Source: Hippophae tibetana
Lineage: Eukaryota; Streptophyta; Magnoliopsida; Rosales; Elaeagnaceae
Direction of reading: 5' to 3'
Assembly: GCA_037013495.1 (NCBI GenBank)
Contig: CM072801.1
Location: 20,705,001 to 20,769,000 of the forward strand
DNA: 64,000 nt
The notes beneath the pieces were generated by a model. The model made no database searches and was not told the origin of the DNA. It was given only the letters and a program-made list of their open reading frames with translations. A program made the translations under genes and the position numbers. Of the stretch, positions 43,215 through 56,939 are shown piece by piece. Within the stretch, counting starts at the first letter, position 1. Each line of letters starts with the position of its first letter.

Positions 43215-45115
43215 GTTTGTTTATACAGTGCATAATTGAAGGATTTAATTGTCTTGTTAGAACAACAATGAGTACGCCAAATTGGATTCAATATGTATCA
43301 AGAACCAGAAAGCCTCCATACGAAATCAATAAGTGGTGATATCTCCTCAAATTACGTAATGGAACTGCATACATACACATGACAGATTTTTGCAGGAACA
43401 CCTTTTTCATTGTCTTCATCAACTTTTTCCTTGGGATACTTTCATGTTTATTCTTTGCGGTAAAAATGTAATACTATAAATTTAAGGTTATATTTGTTTT
43501 ACAGTAATATAAATGATATGGTGAATAATTCAATATATTTTTGTGTTTATTTTGAACTTTAACTTAAAATAGAATGTAAAGTATTTAAACAACAACATAC
43601 TTATTCCTCTAACATTTTTCAAATATATGTTTGAATATTTTATTTTTCTCACGTATTTGTATAATCATTTATTATTTTTTTAATTTAATTTTAATATTTA
43701 TTATTATTTTAATTTAACTATTCAAATATCATTGAATTTTATTCATATTATTACTCTTATATCCGTTATATTTTCTTTGTATGAAAAAAAAAAACATGAT
43801 CTAAATATAACATCTTTTAATGAGATTTGTATGGAAGATGTTGGGTGCTTATTTGCAAAAGATTAAAAATATATATTTGACACATTTGCTCCCTAAAATA
43901 GGTCACGCTACCATTAATTCTTTATCACCTTAACACAATTTGTCATGTTTGTAAAAAATATAATATAATATTAATAGTATAATTGCAACACTAACGTGGA
44001 TGTCATGTTTACCGATAGTTTAAGAGAAAAAAACATTACAAGAAAGAGTTCTTTACTCCTTAAGATGAATAATGAAAAGTAAAGTTTTCCATATCTTTCT
44101 TTTGAACATGTCATATAATCCTTTTTTCTTTGTGCAAAGGTATACAAAACTACAATTGATATTATCTTGTCAGTATATTTTTTTGTGAGTGATTATGCTT
44201 ATTTATTTCTTAATACATAGGATGTTGTTTATTGCTTTGTGCAAAGTCATTCTCCATTTTTTCGGTGATAATGTTAGTAAGAATTATATCTTTTACGGTG
44301 TTTCATTTGTTTGTTTTAATTGTTTTTAATAATATTTTCATCTCTTTAATCAGTCAATTTGTCTTTATCTTCTAGGTACATACCAACAATTTCAATATGA
44401 AAACAAGAAAATTCTGATATAGTAGACTTAGATTAAAAAATATGTCGAAAACTAATAAAAAAAAATATACTAAAAATCGCTCTATAATAAGTCTACATAA
44501 GAAATAAGAAATAATCAAACTAAAATTAATTTTTAGGTAAAATATATAAACAAGTTATCGTGATTTTATTAAACTAATAAAAAATAATAAACAAGAAATA
44601 ACTATTTTTTTTAACAATAAACACATATTTTAGATATAAGACATGATAAATAAAAATATATTAAAAGAATAATATTTATAACACCAATCAAAAGTAAAAA
44701 AAAAAATCATCCCAAAAATATTGTTTTCATTATTAAAAAATATCAAATCTAAATATTTTACATTAAATATTTTTTAATTAAGTATAGATAGAATTAAATT
44801 TTAATTATTTATATTTATTTAATGTTAAATTTTATTTAATATTATTACTATTATTTATTTATTTATTTATTTATTTGGTTTTATTTTATTTTATATAACT
44901 TTCCAAATATCACCGAAACATTACCGACTACACTTATTTAATTGTTATACGGTGTTACAAATCTTATTTTCCCAACAGAAAATTATGATTTTGCCACAAA
45001 TAAGGTAGGCGGCGTCAAAATAATCCAAGCATGGGAGTTATATCAGATTGTCCTCTAAATTTGCAGCCCATGCCACCACGATCCTTGCATTTCCTACCAA
45101 ATAAGGAATAACACA
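43215..45115. other. AT-rich spacer upstream of the F-box gene
   Basis: No gene is seen. A (TTTA)n run lies at about 44851-44876. The last 150 bp before the start codon are less AT-biased and probably hold the core promoter and 5' UTR, but no box could be singled out. Confidence 0.55.
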
Positions 45116-48100
45116 ATGTCGAGTCGGAAACTCTCTTCTTCTTCTTCAATGGAGGACCTTCCACCATCTTTGATATCTGATATACTGATTCGATTGACCG
45201 ATCCAGCTGACTTGGGTCGTTGCAGAGTCGTATCAAAAACACTAAATGCACTATCCCACGATGTCCAATCCCTCAATATTGTCTACCCCGTTTATCGTTT
45301 ACACAGGGTTATCTGGGAGTGGAAAAAAGTTGTCACTCCGTTTAAGGAGATCGTCAGAAAACTTATTTCTAGTGCTCGTTGTCTCGAGTCTATTACCATC
45401 GGTCCCGACAAGAAACTTTCTAAGGAATTTAAGAGATGGGGTTATTCTGATGCTACTTTGGAAGATCTCTTCTTTACCAAAGTAGGGTATCTGAAGAATT
45501 GGCTTCCGAGTATTGGAGGAAATCTCAAATCTCTATCTCTCTGTAATTTCGGACCTGGTTGTAGCTGGAAGAAAACCGACGTCTTGGTTCTAATTTCTAA
45601 GTGCTGTGAGTTTCTGCTTTTTTTCGTTTTTTTTATTGATAATTAAATTCTAAATCTTAAATATAAATAAATAAAATTTAAAATTATTTTAATTTTTTAA
45701 TAAATATATATTATAATTATTAAACGTATAAATATTTATTTATATTTAATCTTTTATTCATGTGTTCGGTAAAGTGACGACACTTGTAATTCACGTATAC
45801 TTTTCTTTTTAATTTTTTTGGAACTGTTTTTCATTTATTCTTTTTTTTTTCATTAAATTAAAGATTTCGTGGGTTTAAGTTTGAATTTGTAAATATTACC
45901 TTTTTTATGAATAAAAATAATCTAAAAATAAATATTTAAATCCTAAAGAATATCAAAATACAAATGCATTTGTATTATTGTAATTTATAATATGTAAGTA
46001 ATTAATTTAATTGCATCATAATATAAGTAAATAAATACATCAAATATTATTACATATAATATAAAAAGTAAATATATTAAAAATTATTAATAAATAATTC
46101 TCAACTCATAAAAAATAAAAAAAATGTTTTTGAAAGAGATATTTATTCTTTAAATTATTTTTTCTTATGGAAAAATATTTAAATTTAAATATTAAAATAA
46201 AATTAGAGATAATAAATATATAAGATTAAATATAATGTTTCTTAATTGATAAGTTTACAAATTTTCCATTTTATATTTTATATTTTATATTATTTTAATA
46301 TTTAAAAAAATATGTATAGATAAATTAATTTTTTAAAATTTAATAAATAAAATAAATGCAATTTTTATTATAATTTTTTTCTTAAACAAAACTATCCTAT
46401 ACAAAGTATACTATACTATTCAATGTTATAGGTTTACATTTATATTGCCAACAGGGCACACTAAGCTTACTCTTAAAGTCACTCTTTCATTAAAAATTTG
46501 AGATATTTTAATCACTTTTTAAATATTAAAATATTATTTTATTAAAAAATATTATATAATAATAAAGTGAATTAAATTGGTGCAAAAATTTCATTTTAAA
46601 ACTAAATTTGAACATAACGTTTTTTATTTTCTTTTTGGTCAACTACTTGCTTTAATTTTTATACTAATGAAATTTTTTATATTTTTTTGAATACTTTTTT
46701 ATATCATATTTTATTATGTTTAACAAGAAATTATAGAATTTATGATATCCAAAATAGGGGTTATATAAGTTAAAAAATTACATAATAAGTAGTCTTAGAA
46801 CTATACAGACTATATCTTTGAAGACTAGTACTAGAAATTAAATTGTGCACTTTCATTATGTTGCTCAGAGTTGAGCATTGGTTGCACCATTCGTGTGTTG
46901 TCTTCGACAATCTGTGCGGGAGAGAGCCCATTTATATAATTTTGACGTTATTAATCTTATAAATTTTTTAACATGTGTAGTAATTAATTATAATATATTA
47001 AAATTTGTAGTTTGGATCCAAACACGATATCTATATAAAATACATACATAAAAGTGTTAAAAAATATAAAATTGATAAAAAAAATTGTGTACTATTCAAA
47101 TTCAATTTTAATTGTTAAAATAAATTGATAATTTTATTTTTAATAAATTCAATTTATTATTGCCATAAGTTTTTATTAATAAAATATTATTTTACTATTC
47201 AAAAAGTGATAAAATTATCCTATTTTTTACATAGAGATCTATTTAAATGTTCATTATAGAAATAAAGTGAATAAAGTATTGATTTGATACAAGTAAAATG
47301 ACTTTCACAACCAGGTTTAGAGAGAGTTAATTTTCCCACAAATGATAATATTCTTGTTTGCATCACATTGCTATTAGTAGGAATGGACATAAGACATGTG
47401 TCTACCATTATACTAATAACTATAATTATCTCGCATCAATTTCAATTACATTTGAATAATAATCGTTGGTTATAAGTGGATAGTAATTTTCTTATGCTTT
47501 AACCACGTTTCTTATTTTAACATTTATTTAAAAATATATTTAACTTTAAAAAATTAAATGTTAACATAATTTTTATTCTATTATATTATTTAAAATATTA
47601 ACGTTAATTTTTATTTTTTTAACTACATAGCATATGTTTTTAAATAAAAATAAATAAAATTCAGTCTATTTATTTAATGTATTATACGTTTTATTATTAA
47701 AAGTGTATTTTTATGTACTTTTATTTATATAAACAAATAATGTTAGTCTTTTTTTAAAAAATCAATATTATAATAACCATCCTGATTACATGTCTTATCG
47801 TTTAAAAAAATCAAATTTTACAAAAAATCAAGGTTTTAATTATACACAGTTAAAAATATTAATTCCTAACTATTGAGCCCGTAGAAGAAGGTAGTAAGCT
47901 TTGATAGATTTTGCAAATTTAAGATTTGTGACTTATGAAATGATTGATTAATAAAATTTTATTTTATTTTATAATTATCATAAATGAGAGAGTTTGTAAT
48001 TTCTTATAGAAATAACCATATTAGTCTAATAAGTGACAAATCACATTTTGATTTGTGAGATCTATTGTAAGTATCAATGTATTTTGATGGTTTTAAAATA

Positions 48101-50459
48101 GATTATTAAATATTTAATTTTATTTTTTACTCATTTTTTTAAAAATAAATCGATGTAAATATTGTTGCAAGTAATAATCGTTACTGCATAGGATTGATAA
48201 AATTAATTTATTAATTACTAATCTAAAAATTAAATCATAAAATGTCACAAGTAGAAATGATGATTTTTCAATATTTTTGTAAAAAAAAAATAAAAAATAA
48301 GCAAAAACATAATTTTTCTTTTAAAATAAAATAAACATGTGCTTATGATATTATCCTTAAATTTTTAATATTAAATTTATTATATAATTTTAAGATAATT
48401 TTATTTTTAAGAATTTGAATTCGTATAAATTTTTTTATTTATTTTTTTACTTTATAATTGACTAACAACTCGATTTAATCAATTTAACTCATGAACAACC
48501 TAGTATTATGATTACTAGATTTAGTTTTTTTTTTTGCATTGTAAAAATAAAAAAGTAATAACTATATTAGATAAAATTGATATCATTTACCATTTCTAAT
48601 CTAAGCATTTAATTCTAATTGCAATAAAAATTATAACTTTTTACTTCATTTATAAAATTTAGTAATTTCATACTAACTTTATAACATAGTAATAAATTGA
48701 AACTGTATTTATAAAAAAAATATGAAAATATACTTTTTTTACTTGCTTCCATAATTTATAATGCTTTCAATATTTTGAGAAGTTTAATACTTTTTACATT
48801 TTCTTTTCCTAATTTTGAATATAATGTGTTGAGGTATGAATATATATTACAGACAAACAAAATGATATTAAAATAATTATCACTTTTAGATTTTAATATG
48901 AAATGTATTGTGTATTCATGCATACATATATATAATCGTTTTATTAAATGTGAAATTTAAGTGTTTTAAATGATAAATGCAGTTTTCTTTAATCAGTAAT
49001 ATGTGGTTTTATATATTAGTATGAGATTAATCGATGTACATATTTTGTTTTATTTTATTTTTAACTTATTACTTTGATTTTAAGTTTGAATTTTTTGTTT
49101 TATGTATTTTTGATCTTTTGAATTGATAATGTCGTAAAATCGAGAAAAGTAAAATCTACTAAATTTAATACACAAAAAAGGAAACAAATGAATATCTATT
49201 AAACTCTATGTATTTTTAAATTAAATTTTCTTAGTTTATTTAAATTAATTGTATTATATAATAATTCATTGTAATATTTAAATTAAATTTCTTCACGATT
49301 TGCAACGCACGTTTTATGGGCTAGTGGGAAAAAGTAGATGGTTAGGCAGAAATAAAATTGTTCTTTGTACTGAAATTGAATTTTGTTTTCCTATTATTCC
49401 TTGAAAAAATGTATTTGCTCTGATATTGTTTCTTGTAGTTCAGGGGTTGTTATTGTTAATGTTGACAAGGCTTTATTGACGCTCGTAGTTTTCTTATTGT
49501 CTTCCAATGAAGTATTGATGATATCTTGTTCATGTATAGGCCATAATCTTGACGAACTGGCATTGAAAGAAGCATATCCATCAACTGTTGGGTTGAATCA
49601 AATGTCCAAACTTACTAAATTGTCACTTGAAAAAGTACACTTAGATGATGAGATCAACCTGCTGGCTGAGTTTAATTTTTATTTCCCTTCTTTACAAGTT
49701 CTCAATTTGAAGTTAGTTTCAGGAATTGAAGAACCAAAGATTCACCATGATAAAATGCAAAAGTGTTGTTTATTGGACCACTATTCAAGTCTTGCTTTAA
49801 CGATACATGCACCGAGTCTTGTTGAACTTGCATTGCAATTTCATGAACCGAGACTCGTTGTCCTGGAAACACCATCTTTGGCTAATTTTCAACTGATCAT
49901 TCTGAGGAGTCATTCCAATGAAGGTTTCAGCCAAATAAAGGAGTTCCCGTGCTTCCCTTCTTTAAAAAGGCTCAAGCTTGAAACTGCAATTGTTCTTGAT
50001 CTAGTAGGTTTATTTTCAAATGGTAATACTACCATCCAAACGCTCGCATTAGATTCTTGGTTGTGGCAGTGGGATAAACTGACAGGGTTAAGCTATGAGA
50101 TGTTATTTGATTTCTTTCCAAACTTGAGTTCGCTTAGACTTGGTCCTGGTGCATGGACAGAAATGGAAGCATTTTTCCACATTAAAGGTATGGAAGAAAG
50201 TAACGGAATGGAGTGCTTGAATGAAATCAATGCCCGAGTGAAAGTACATAAGATTGATCACACATGTTCCTTTATAAATTATATTCTGAAAAAATGCTCC
50301 AATATATTAGACATGACGTTGCTTCTTGACCATGAAGTCAATTCTACTGTGGCTAGTAAACTCTTCTCTGAGTATAAAGCTGATTGGCCAAGAATTAGAT
50401 GGAAATTGGGAGTTTGGAAAACAGGAACAGGAGATAGGTGGCTTTGTGATAACATCTAA
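45116..50459 (+). CDS. F-box/LRR-repeat protein, At4g29420-like, two exons
   Basis: The product is expected to be a substrate receptor of an SCF ubiquitin ligase: the F-box binds SKP1 and the leucine-rich part picks the target, which is unknown. Exons are 45116-45605 and 49540-50459; the split codon TGC joins ISKC to CHNLDELAL. The total is 1410 nt, 469 residues; the Arabidopsis relative is about 446. The F-box spans about residues 12-50 (MEDLPPSLISDILIRL, then GRCRVVSKTLNALS). LRR-like strings follow, such as LKSLSLCNFG, LTKLSLEKVHLDDE, LQVLNLKLVSGI and LKRLKLETAIVL. The C-terminus has WPRIRWKLGVWKTGTGDRW. Two starts are possible, 45116 and the in-frame ATG at 45149 directly before the F-box. 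The intron is 3934 bp. A clean donor at 50490 (ctgtaagt) and an acceptor near 51958 hint at a 3' UTR intron. Confidence 0.9.
47378..47800. repeat. Dispersed AT-rich repeat, copy 2 (MITE-like) in the F-box gene intron
   Basis: It starts taggaatggaca, nearly the same as the end of the hAT-type element at 40006, and ends catgtcttatcg; cataagacatgt near the start and acatgtcttatc at the end are inverted. It is homologous to 29582-30014. The rest of the intron (45606-49539) is AT-rich with nothing recognisable. Confidence 0.62.
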
Positions 50460-53014
50460 GTTGGCGCTGGAAGAGGAAGATTATGAACTGTAAGTAGTCT
50501 TTGTTACCTTTGGTCAAGGCAGTTGTATTTTTGAGGTATTAGGATTAAATAAAATATTTCAATTTTTTTGTTACGGTCTCATTTTTTTTAAAATTATGTA
50601 ATATAAAATGAGATAGATTTTAAAAATTAATAATGTTTTATAAATTTTATTCATATTTCGTCTCAATTTATACCTCCTCTAACTTAAACCAAAAATACTT
50701 GTATTTTTTGTTTTTCAAACGATAATTGGGTGGGGAGTCGAACCAAGCAAGCCAATGGTTGTTTGTCTAACCTAGAATATCTTTTTCAAATTTACATTTT
50801 TGCTAAGACAGTGCAAAGATATCTCAGCAGAAAAGTGATTCTGTAGATGGATACTTCTTTAAGTTGGTTGGTCGGTTAATTTAAAAATAATTTTTAAATT
50901 ATAACTTAAAAATATTTTTTATAATTTTTTAAAAAAATAATGCGTTGTTTGTCTATTGTTTTTTTTTTAAATAATGTGATAATTAGTTATATCTATTATG
51001 TTTCAAGAAAACATGACCCACTGATCTTTTTTACTTAAAGATTAAACAGAACCCAACTTATGCAAGCTATACAACTTTCCATGTTTTCAAGATGTTTTAA
51101 GTTTTAAAAACAGTTTATTTTTGAAAATAGTTTTTAAAAATATGACCAAACACTTTTTTTTTAAATAAGTTTTTATTTTATAAACCAGAAAAATTATTTT
51201 TGAATTGATTGACCAAACAGACCCTTAGACTTCGAGTATTTTTGAAGTTCTAATGGCTCATATTACCCCTAGGATTTTAAAGACAAATTTATACTTACTA
51301 TCAAATATAAAAAGAAGAAAAAAATGTAATAGAGGTCTTTTGAATTAAATCATTTATGTCATTTGATCTCTTAGAATATAAGTAGTATTATTTAATCCTT
51401 TAACTTATAAAAATAAACTAATTAAGAACAAATTACATTATTTTTTTAAAAATTTATATTAAAATATTACTTTAAAAATAATATTTTAATTAAAAAAATA
51501 TATTTTGTTCTTAATTAGTTCATTTTTTAAAAAACTAAATAATTAAATGAAATCACTTATAATTTAAGAATAACTTAAAAAAATGATTTGATTTAAAAAA
51601 CTAAGACTCTTGTTGTATAAGATGAGGTGTAAATGATATTCTTAATTAGTATTTCATGACCCAAAATATAATTATTTGACGTTATATAAAACAATTTCCA
51701 TATTGTATATATCAAAATTGTTGAAGTTATTTGAAATTTTTAAATTTTTATTGATATGCCAATACAAGAAATTTCAAAGTCTCCTAATTGATTTTATCTA
51801 AATTTCATGTACATTATCCACATAAGTTAAATAATCTTAATTTCTTTCTCTTCATGTCAAAAGAGAGTCCATTTCCATTTCTAAAGATGCTCCCTGAAAT
51901 CTTGTAATCTATAATATTGATAATTTGTCTCCTTGTACTTCTACTCCCTATTTCAGGCTTTAGACGAATCCAAGTACAGAGGTATACATGTCCATTCTAA
52001 AACTGAAGCAGGACCTTGAGTTACTTAGAGACCAGGCTAAAAGCAAACCTGAAAGTAAAACCAAACTGTATTGGGAGCAGGCTCCATCATGTTACTCACA
52101 TAGTAAAAACTCAGACAAGCTGAGAAAGAATTATGGATAGAGCCAAGGAGTGTTAAGAGGATGGTGTTGTAAAAAAAGGTCTGTCTTCAGATTCTTAAGA
52201 TTTATGCTTGACTATGTGTGAAACTAATTCTTAGACGGAAAACAATATGGTTGAAAGATCTCTCTATCTGTAAGATCTAGTTTCTTTTTCTTCTTGTTTT
52301 TTTTCTTTTCGAGGAAGGAAGATCTAGTTTTAGAAGTTTACAGTAGATGCCAATGAGGAACTGAAGAATTTGAGGATCATCTGTGTTAAATAACTTTGGA
52401 ATCAAAGAAGGTTAGTTATTATTACTTTTTTAACTTAAGAAATGTATACACGTTTTTTTATGGGTTTTCACATTTTAATCGACAAATACCATATGAGTTA
52501 TTAGCTCAACGGCCAAAGAAAGGTATTTTTTTTAAATGAAAGGGTAGTTTAATGCGTAAAGATGTGAACAAGCCAAATGTTGATGGAGTTGATTCAATGT
52601 TTCTGCTAGTTGCTTCTCTTTTATGGGAAAAAGAGATATTTTGATTTTTTTCTGTTTTGGACAAGGATAATATAAAATTTAAATGCATTCTAATTTTGAT
52701 AAAACACGTGCAATTTGTATACTCTGCAAGTTCGTGCTAATGTAAAAAGGTTGTTTTATTCTTTTATTTTTTATTTTTTATGAATGTTTGTTGATTTGTT
52801 TATTTGCTTGTATCAAAATAATCTCACCTTTAGATAACTCCATAGCTAGGAAAAGTTCGTAAAATTCCCTTTAAAATCGATTCGTGACCTTCAAGCTCCT
52901 CGTTCTCTAATTGCATCGAAGCTCGACTAAGTTTAGAGGTCTCAAGATTAGATCGAGCTTTGTTGCTCATTCTCTCTGATCAATGAGCTCTAGTAGTTCG
53001 AGACAAGGTCATCA
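50460..53014. other. Downstream region of the F-box gene; no further gene seen
   Basis: The 3' UTR begins here. If the suggested UTR intron (about 50490-51958) is real, a terminal exon follows from about 51959. Beyond that the sequence is AT-rich with no recognisable gene. Confidence 0.4.
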
Positions 53015-53418
53015 TGTTGGAGCTATCATATGCAAGGCTCAAAACACCGAAGTTAAAGCTGCAATACATGATGAAGAGAATGAACAATAAAGCAACTGCT
53101 TTTCCTTTATTTTCTTGTTGTAACCAAATAATAAATTTTGTGTATGTGTGAGTGGTTGTTAGGGTGGGAGTAGCTTGCGTGTGAGTGGTGCTTGTTACAT
53201 ATAGGATTTTGTTAGGCTGTGTGTGTGTAAGTGCGTACATGGAAGCGGTTAGGCTGAAGGCCTATACTACAACTAGAATTCACACTCTAGTTTTTTTTTA
53301 CCAATTTCAATTCCTTCATAGAGCTTATTTATGAGTTTAGAGCCCAAACTGAAGTGTTGTCCTTTGTATTTCAAATCAATTTTAATTCCTGTTCTAGTTT
53401 TGATTTCTTGCAACATCA
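53015..53418 (+). repeat. 5' LTR of the Gypsy element
   Basis: It starts tgttggagctat and ends near caacatca. It contains a TG-rich stretch (tgtatgtgtgagtgg, tgtgtgtgtaagtg) shared with the right LTR. Its TATA-like position reads gcctatactac, whereas the right LTR has gcctataaatgtg. Confidence 0.82.
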
Positions 53419-53423
53419 GAAAT

Positions 53424-53435
53424 TGGTATCAAAGC
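53424..53435 (+). other. Primer-binding site of the Gypsy element
   Basis: tggtatcaaagc differs at one base from the tRNA-iMet complement and lies about five bases after the LTR. Confidence 0.85.
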
Positions 53436-53449
53436 CTAGTTTAAGTTGC

Positions 53450-54720
53450 AATTCAGATGGTAATGTTCAACAACCCAACCTGTGGCGATGGTAGTAATGA
53501 CATGAAGAACTTGTGGGTTGCGATGGCGGGCCTAGAAAGGTCGTTCGAGCAGAGGATTGATGAGGTGTCATGAGATCTTTAGCAATCACTCCTACATATA
53601 CCACCCAAATCCAAAACTAGCTGGACGAAATTCAAATGCAATTGAAACTGCTAGGAAATAAGGCTCTTTGCGATGAACATTCATCGCACCCACCACCTCG
53701 ACCTCATTGTATACCTGAGTTTCCTTACAACTATGTCTACCCTAACTCTGATGATGACCTCGTAACTCCACCAGAAGCGAACCCTAGAAATTTTGGGTTC
53801 GATGGAGGCATTGCAGGCTGGACTAGTAATAGGGAAGTTCAAGAAGGATGATTTAAAAAGAGCATTTCTATTAATTAGCAATATAAAAGTATGAAATGCA
53901 ATCATCCATATTTTATTAGCCAACAATGAGTGAAAATCACATGGTAAGTAGGACTAACTGCTTAATATATACCTACTTACTTTTGCTGGTCACTCTCACA
54001 CGGAGAAATTTTTGGATTGGATGGTTGCTATTGAGAATTTCTTCCATTATATGGAGGTACAAGAAGAGCAAAAAGTTAAATTAATTCCTTACAAACTCAA
54101 AAGTTGAGTCTTTGCTTGGTAGGAACACATGAAAAATGAAATAAGGTTGAAAGGTAAGGGATTAATCACCTTTTGGGAAAGAATAAAAAAACTGATAGTG
54201 TAATAGTTTCTACCAGTTGATTACGAATAGCTCTTTTACTAGCAATATCACCAGTGTCAGAGTGTTATTGAATACATTGAGGAGTTCATAAGGCTCGGCT
54301 TGTGAGCTAACATATGAGAGCGAGAACCTTAGAAGGTTGCTAGATATGTACATGGTCTGAATTCTTCTATTTGAGAAAGACTAGAGTTAAGCCAAACCTT
54401 ATGGTTTGTAAACCAAGCCAACAACATGGCATTAAAGGTGGAAAACCAACTACCTAGACCCAAAAAAATCACACCATTTGGGTTTCACTTTAGTGACTCA
54501 TCTATTAGTAAAAACCTGAATGGTTTCACCTCAAAATTCACCCCACTAATCACCACAGAACCCACCCCAGTTCCAAAAACTTCCATCCCTAAATCCAACA
54601 ATCCAAGCAACATACTTCCAAAACTAAACCTCTATGTCAAACCATCACCTATCAAGTGTTTTAGGTGTTATCAATAGAGGCACATATTTAATGAATGCCC
54701 ACAAAAGCATGCAACTAATT
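53450..54720 (+). pseudogene. Gypsy gag, broken
   Basis: Pieces on + include an N-terminal segment at about 53636-53851, a capsid segment around 54000-54300 (VIEYIEEFIRL) and a proline/serine-rich linker with the zinc knuckle IKCFRCYQ, stop, RHIFNECPQK at about 54650-54705. The knuckle follows C-x2-C-x4-H-x4-C with the stop inside. Confidence 0.75.
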
Positions 54721-54889
54721 TGATCAAATTTGAGCATTCAGATGATGAGTTTGACCCATTATCTTCAGAAAATTTGAAAGGAGCACAACGTAATAAAGAT
54801 GATAAGGGTGATAGGGCTTTAAACTGCATAGTGTAGAAGGTTTTTCTATCAACAAAACAACCAGTACCATTACAAAGGCATGCCATTTT

Positions 54890-55380
54890 CAGAACAATGT
54901 GCACGGTTCAATGGAAGGTATGTGACGTTATTGTTGATAGTGGTAGTACTAATAATATAGTATCACTCAAACTAGCAAAGTCATTGGGGCTAAGAACTTA
55001 TCCCCATCCCTATCCCTACAAAATATGATGGCTTAAGAAAAGGAATGAGGTTAAAGTGCAAGAGGTGTGTATGGTACCATTTTCCATTGGAAGTTTTTAC
55101 AAATATGAGGTGCATTGCGATGTGGTGGAAATGGATGCTTATCAAATTCTTTTGGGGAGGCCCTAGTAATATGACGTGGATACAATACACAAGGGCAGAC
55201 CCAAACATCATCATTTTCACTTTGAAAGGTACCAAGATAGCTCTACTCCTTGCAAAGGAAAGCTTTCCTAACCTTATCAAACCAAAAATGCTTATTAACT
55301 GCAAACCTATCAAGTTTGACAATGAACTTAGAAAGGCTAAGGTGGTGTTAGCATTAATGGCTAAATAACAACAACATGTC
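54890..55380 (+). pseudogene. Gypsy aspartic protease, broken
   Basis: Around 54920-54985 the sequence encodes VCDVIVDSGSTNNIVSLKLA, with the DSG catalytic motif intact. EVHCDVVEMDAYQILLGRP follows at about 55105-55165, then stops. Antisense frames over this stretch are shadows. Confidence 0.75.
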
Positions 55381-55559
55381 ACTCATGCTATCCCTAATAT
55401 TGTTAAAAAATTACTATCTACCTATAATGACTTTACACCAACTAACTTACCATGCACCTTACCTTCATTAAGAGACATTCATCACCACATATATTTCACA
55501 ACAAACAGTAATCTACCCAATTTACCCCACAATCGAATGAATCCCAAAGGCCATGAGCT

Positions 55560-56310
55560 CCTACAAGAGATAATGGAAGACCTCTTGGATAAGCACATCA
55601 TCTAGGAAAGCAAGAGTCCATGTGTTGTGCCTTCACTCCTTATACCCAAGAAGGATGGCACAATGAGAATGTGTATTGATAGCAGGGCTATTAACAAGAT
55701 CACAGTCAAGTATAGGTTCCCTATTCCTAGGTTGGAAGATATTCTTGACAAGTTACAAGGTTCCACTATCTTTTCTAAGCTTGATCTTGGCAGTGGATAT
55801 CACCAAATTTGCATAAAAAAAGGTGATGAATGGAAGACAATTTTTAAAACCAAAGAATGCCTGTATGAATGGCTTGTCATGCCATTTGGGTTGTGCAATG
55901 CTCTCAGCACCTTCATAATATTGATGCATCAAGTTTTGAAGCCTCTCAATGGTACTTGTGTAGTAGTGTATTTTGATTATATCTTAATCTACAGTAATAG
56001 CTCTAACAAGCAGCTAAAGCATTTGTAAGTTATCTTGAAGATATTGAGGGAACACAAGCTTTTCCTCAACCTTAAAAAATGTGAGTTTATGACCATTAGA
56101 CTCTTTTTCTTTAGGTATATCATCAGCTTTGAAGGCATCTCAATGGACACTAAGAATATTGATATCATCCAGTCATGGCCTAACCTGACATCAATACATG
56201 AAGTCATAAGCTTTCATGGCCTCGCAACGTTCTATAGGAGATCCATAATGGATTTCAGTTCAATTGTAGCACTCATAACGAATTGCCTCAAGAAAGGACA
56301 GTTCATTTGA
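55560..56310 (+). pseudogene. Gypsy reverse transcriptase with mutated active site
   Basis: An open stretch at 55627-56028 encodes [40 protein letters not shown] and [13 protein letters not shown]. The catalytic box reads [11 protein letters not shown], where the family has YFDDILIYS, so one catalytic aspartate is tyrosine. A stop precedes 56035, after which EHKLFLNLKKCEFM and LATFYRRSI give the thumb and connection region. Confidence 0.88.
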
Positions 56311-56320
56311 GGTAAGGAAC

Positions 56321-56745
56321 ATGAAGATAGTTTCCAAATCATCAAAGAAAAAACTGTGCACATCTCCAATTCTATCTCTGCCAGATTTTGACAAAGTATT
56401 TAATGTTGAAACAGACCCATCCATGGTGGGTATTGGAGCAATGCTATCTCAGGGTGGAAAGCCTATCAAATTCTTCAATGAGAAACTTAGTGAAGCATGC
56501 CAGAAATGGTCCACTTATGACCAAGAGTTCTACGCTGTCATTTGAGCCCTCAAACACTAGGAATATTATCTCATTTCAAAGGAATTTATCCTCTATAGTG
56601 ATCACTCGGAACTTATATGGATTCATTCCTAGAAAGATATCTAAAGAGCTCATACTAGGTGGCTCATCTACCTATAAAGGTTTACTTATGTGTTTAAACA
56701 TACGGAGGAACATTTAAACAAGGTAGTTGATGCATTTAGCAGAAG
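56321..56745 (+). pseudogene. Gypsy RNase H, broken
   Basis: The + strand encodes [20 protein letters not shown] and [20 protein letters not shown], a standard RNase H segment with the first catalytic aspartate shown as D in ETDPS. A stop and frame change follow near 56545. Confidence 0.8.
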
Positions 56746-56939
56746 GCACACCTTGCTGACTACCCTCCAAACTAAGATTACTAGTTTTTACACCTTTCCT
56801 GAACTATATGAAATAGATGAAGATTTTGTAGCTGCCTAGACCTAATGTAACAACCATGGACATATGCATGGTTTCCATTTGAAAGAAGGGTATCTCTTTA
56901 AAGACAACAGATTGTGCATTCCAAAAAACAGCTTAAGGG

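Noticed and set aside
55045..55368. 107-residue + strand frame in the Gypsy element
   Set aside because: The protease residues lie in another frame; this frame has no protease or other domain.
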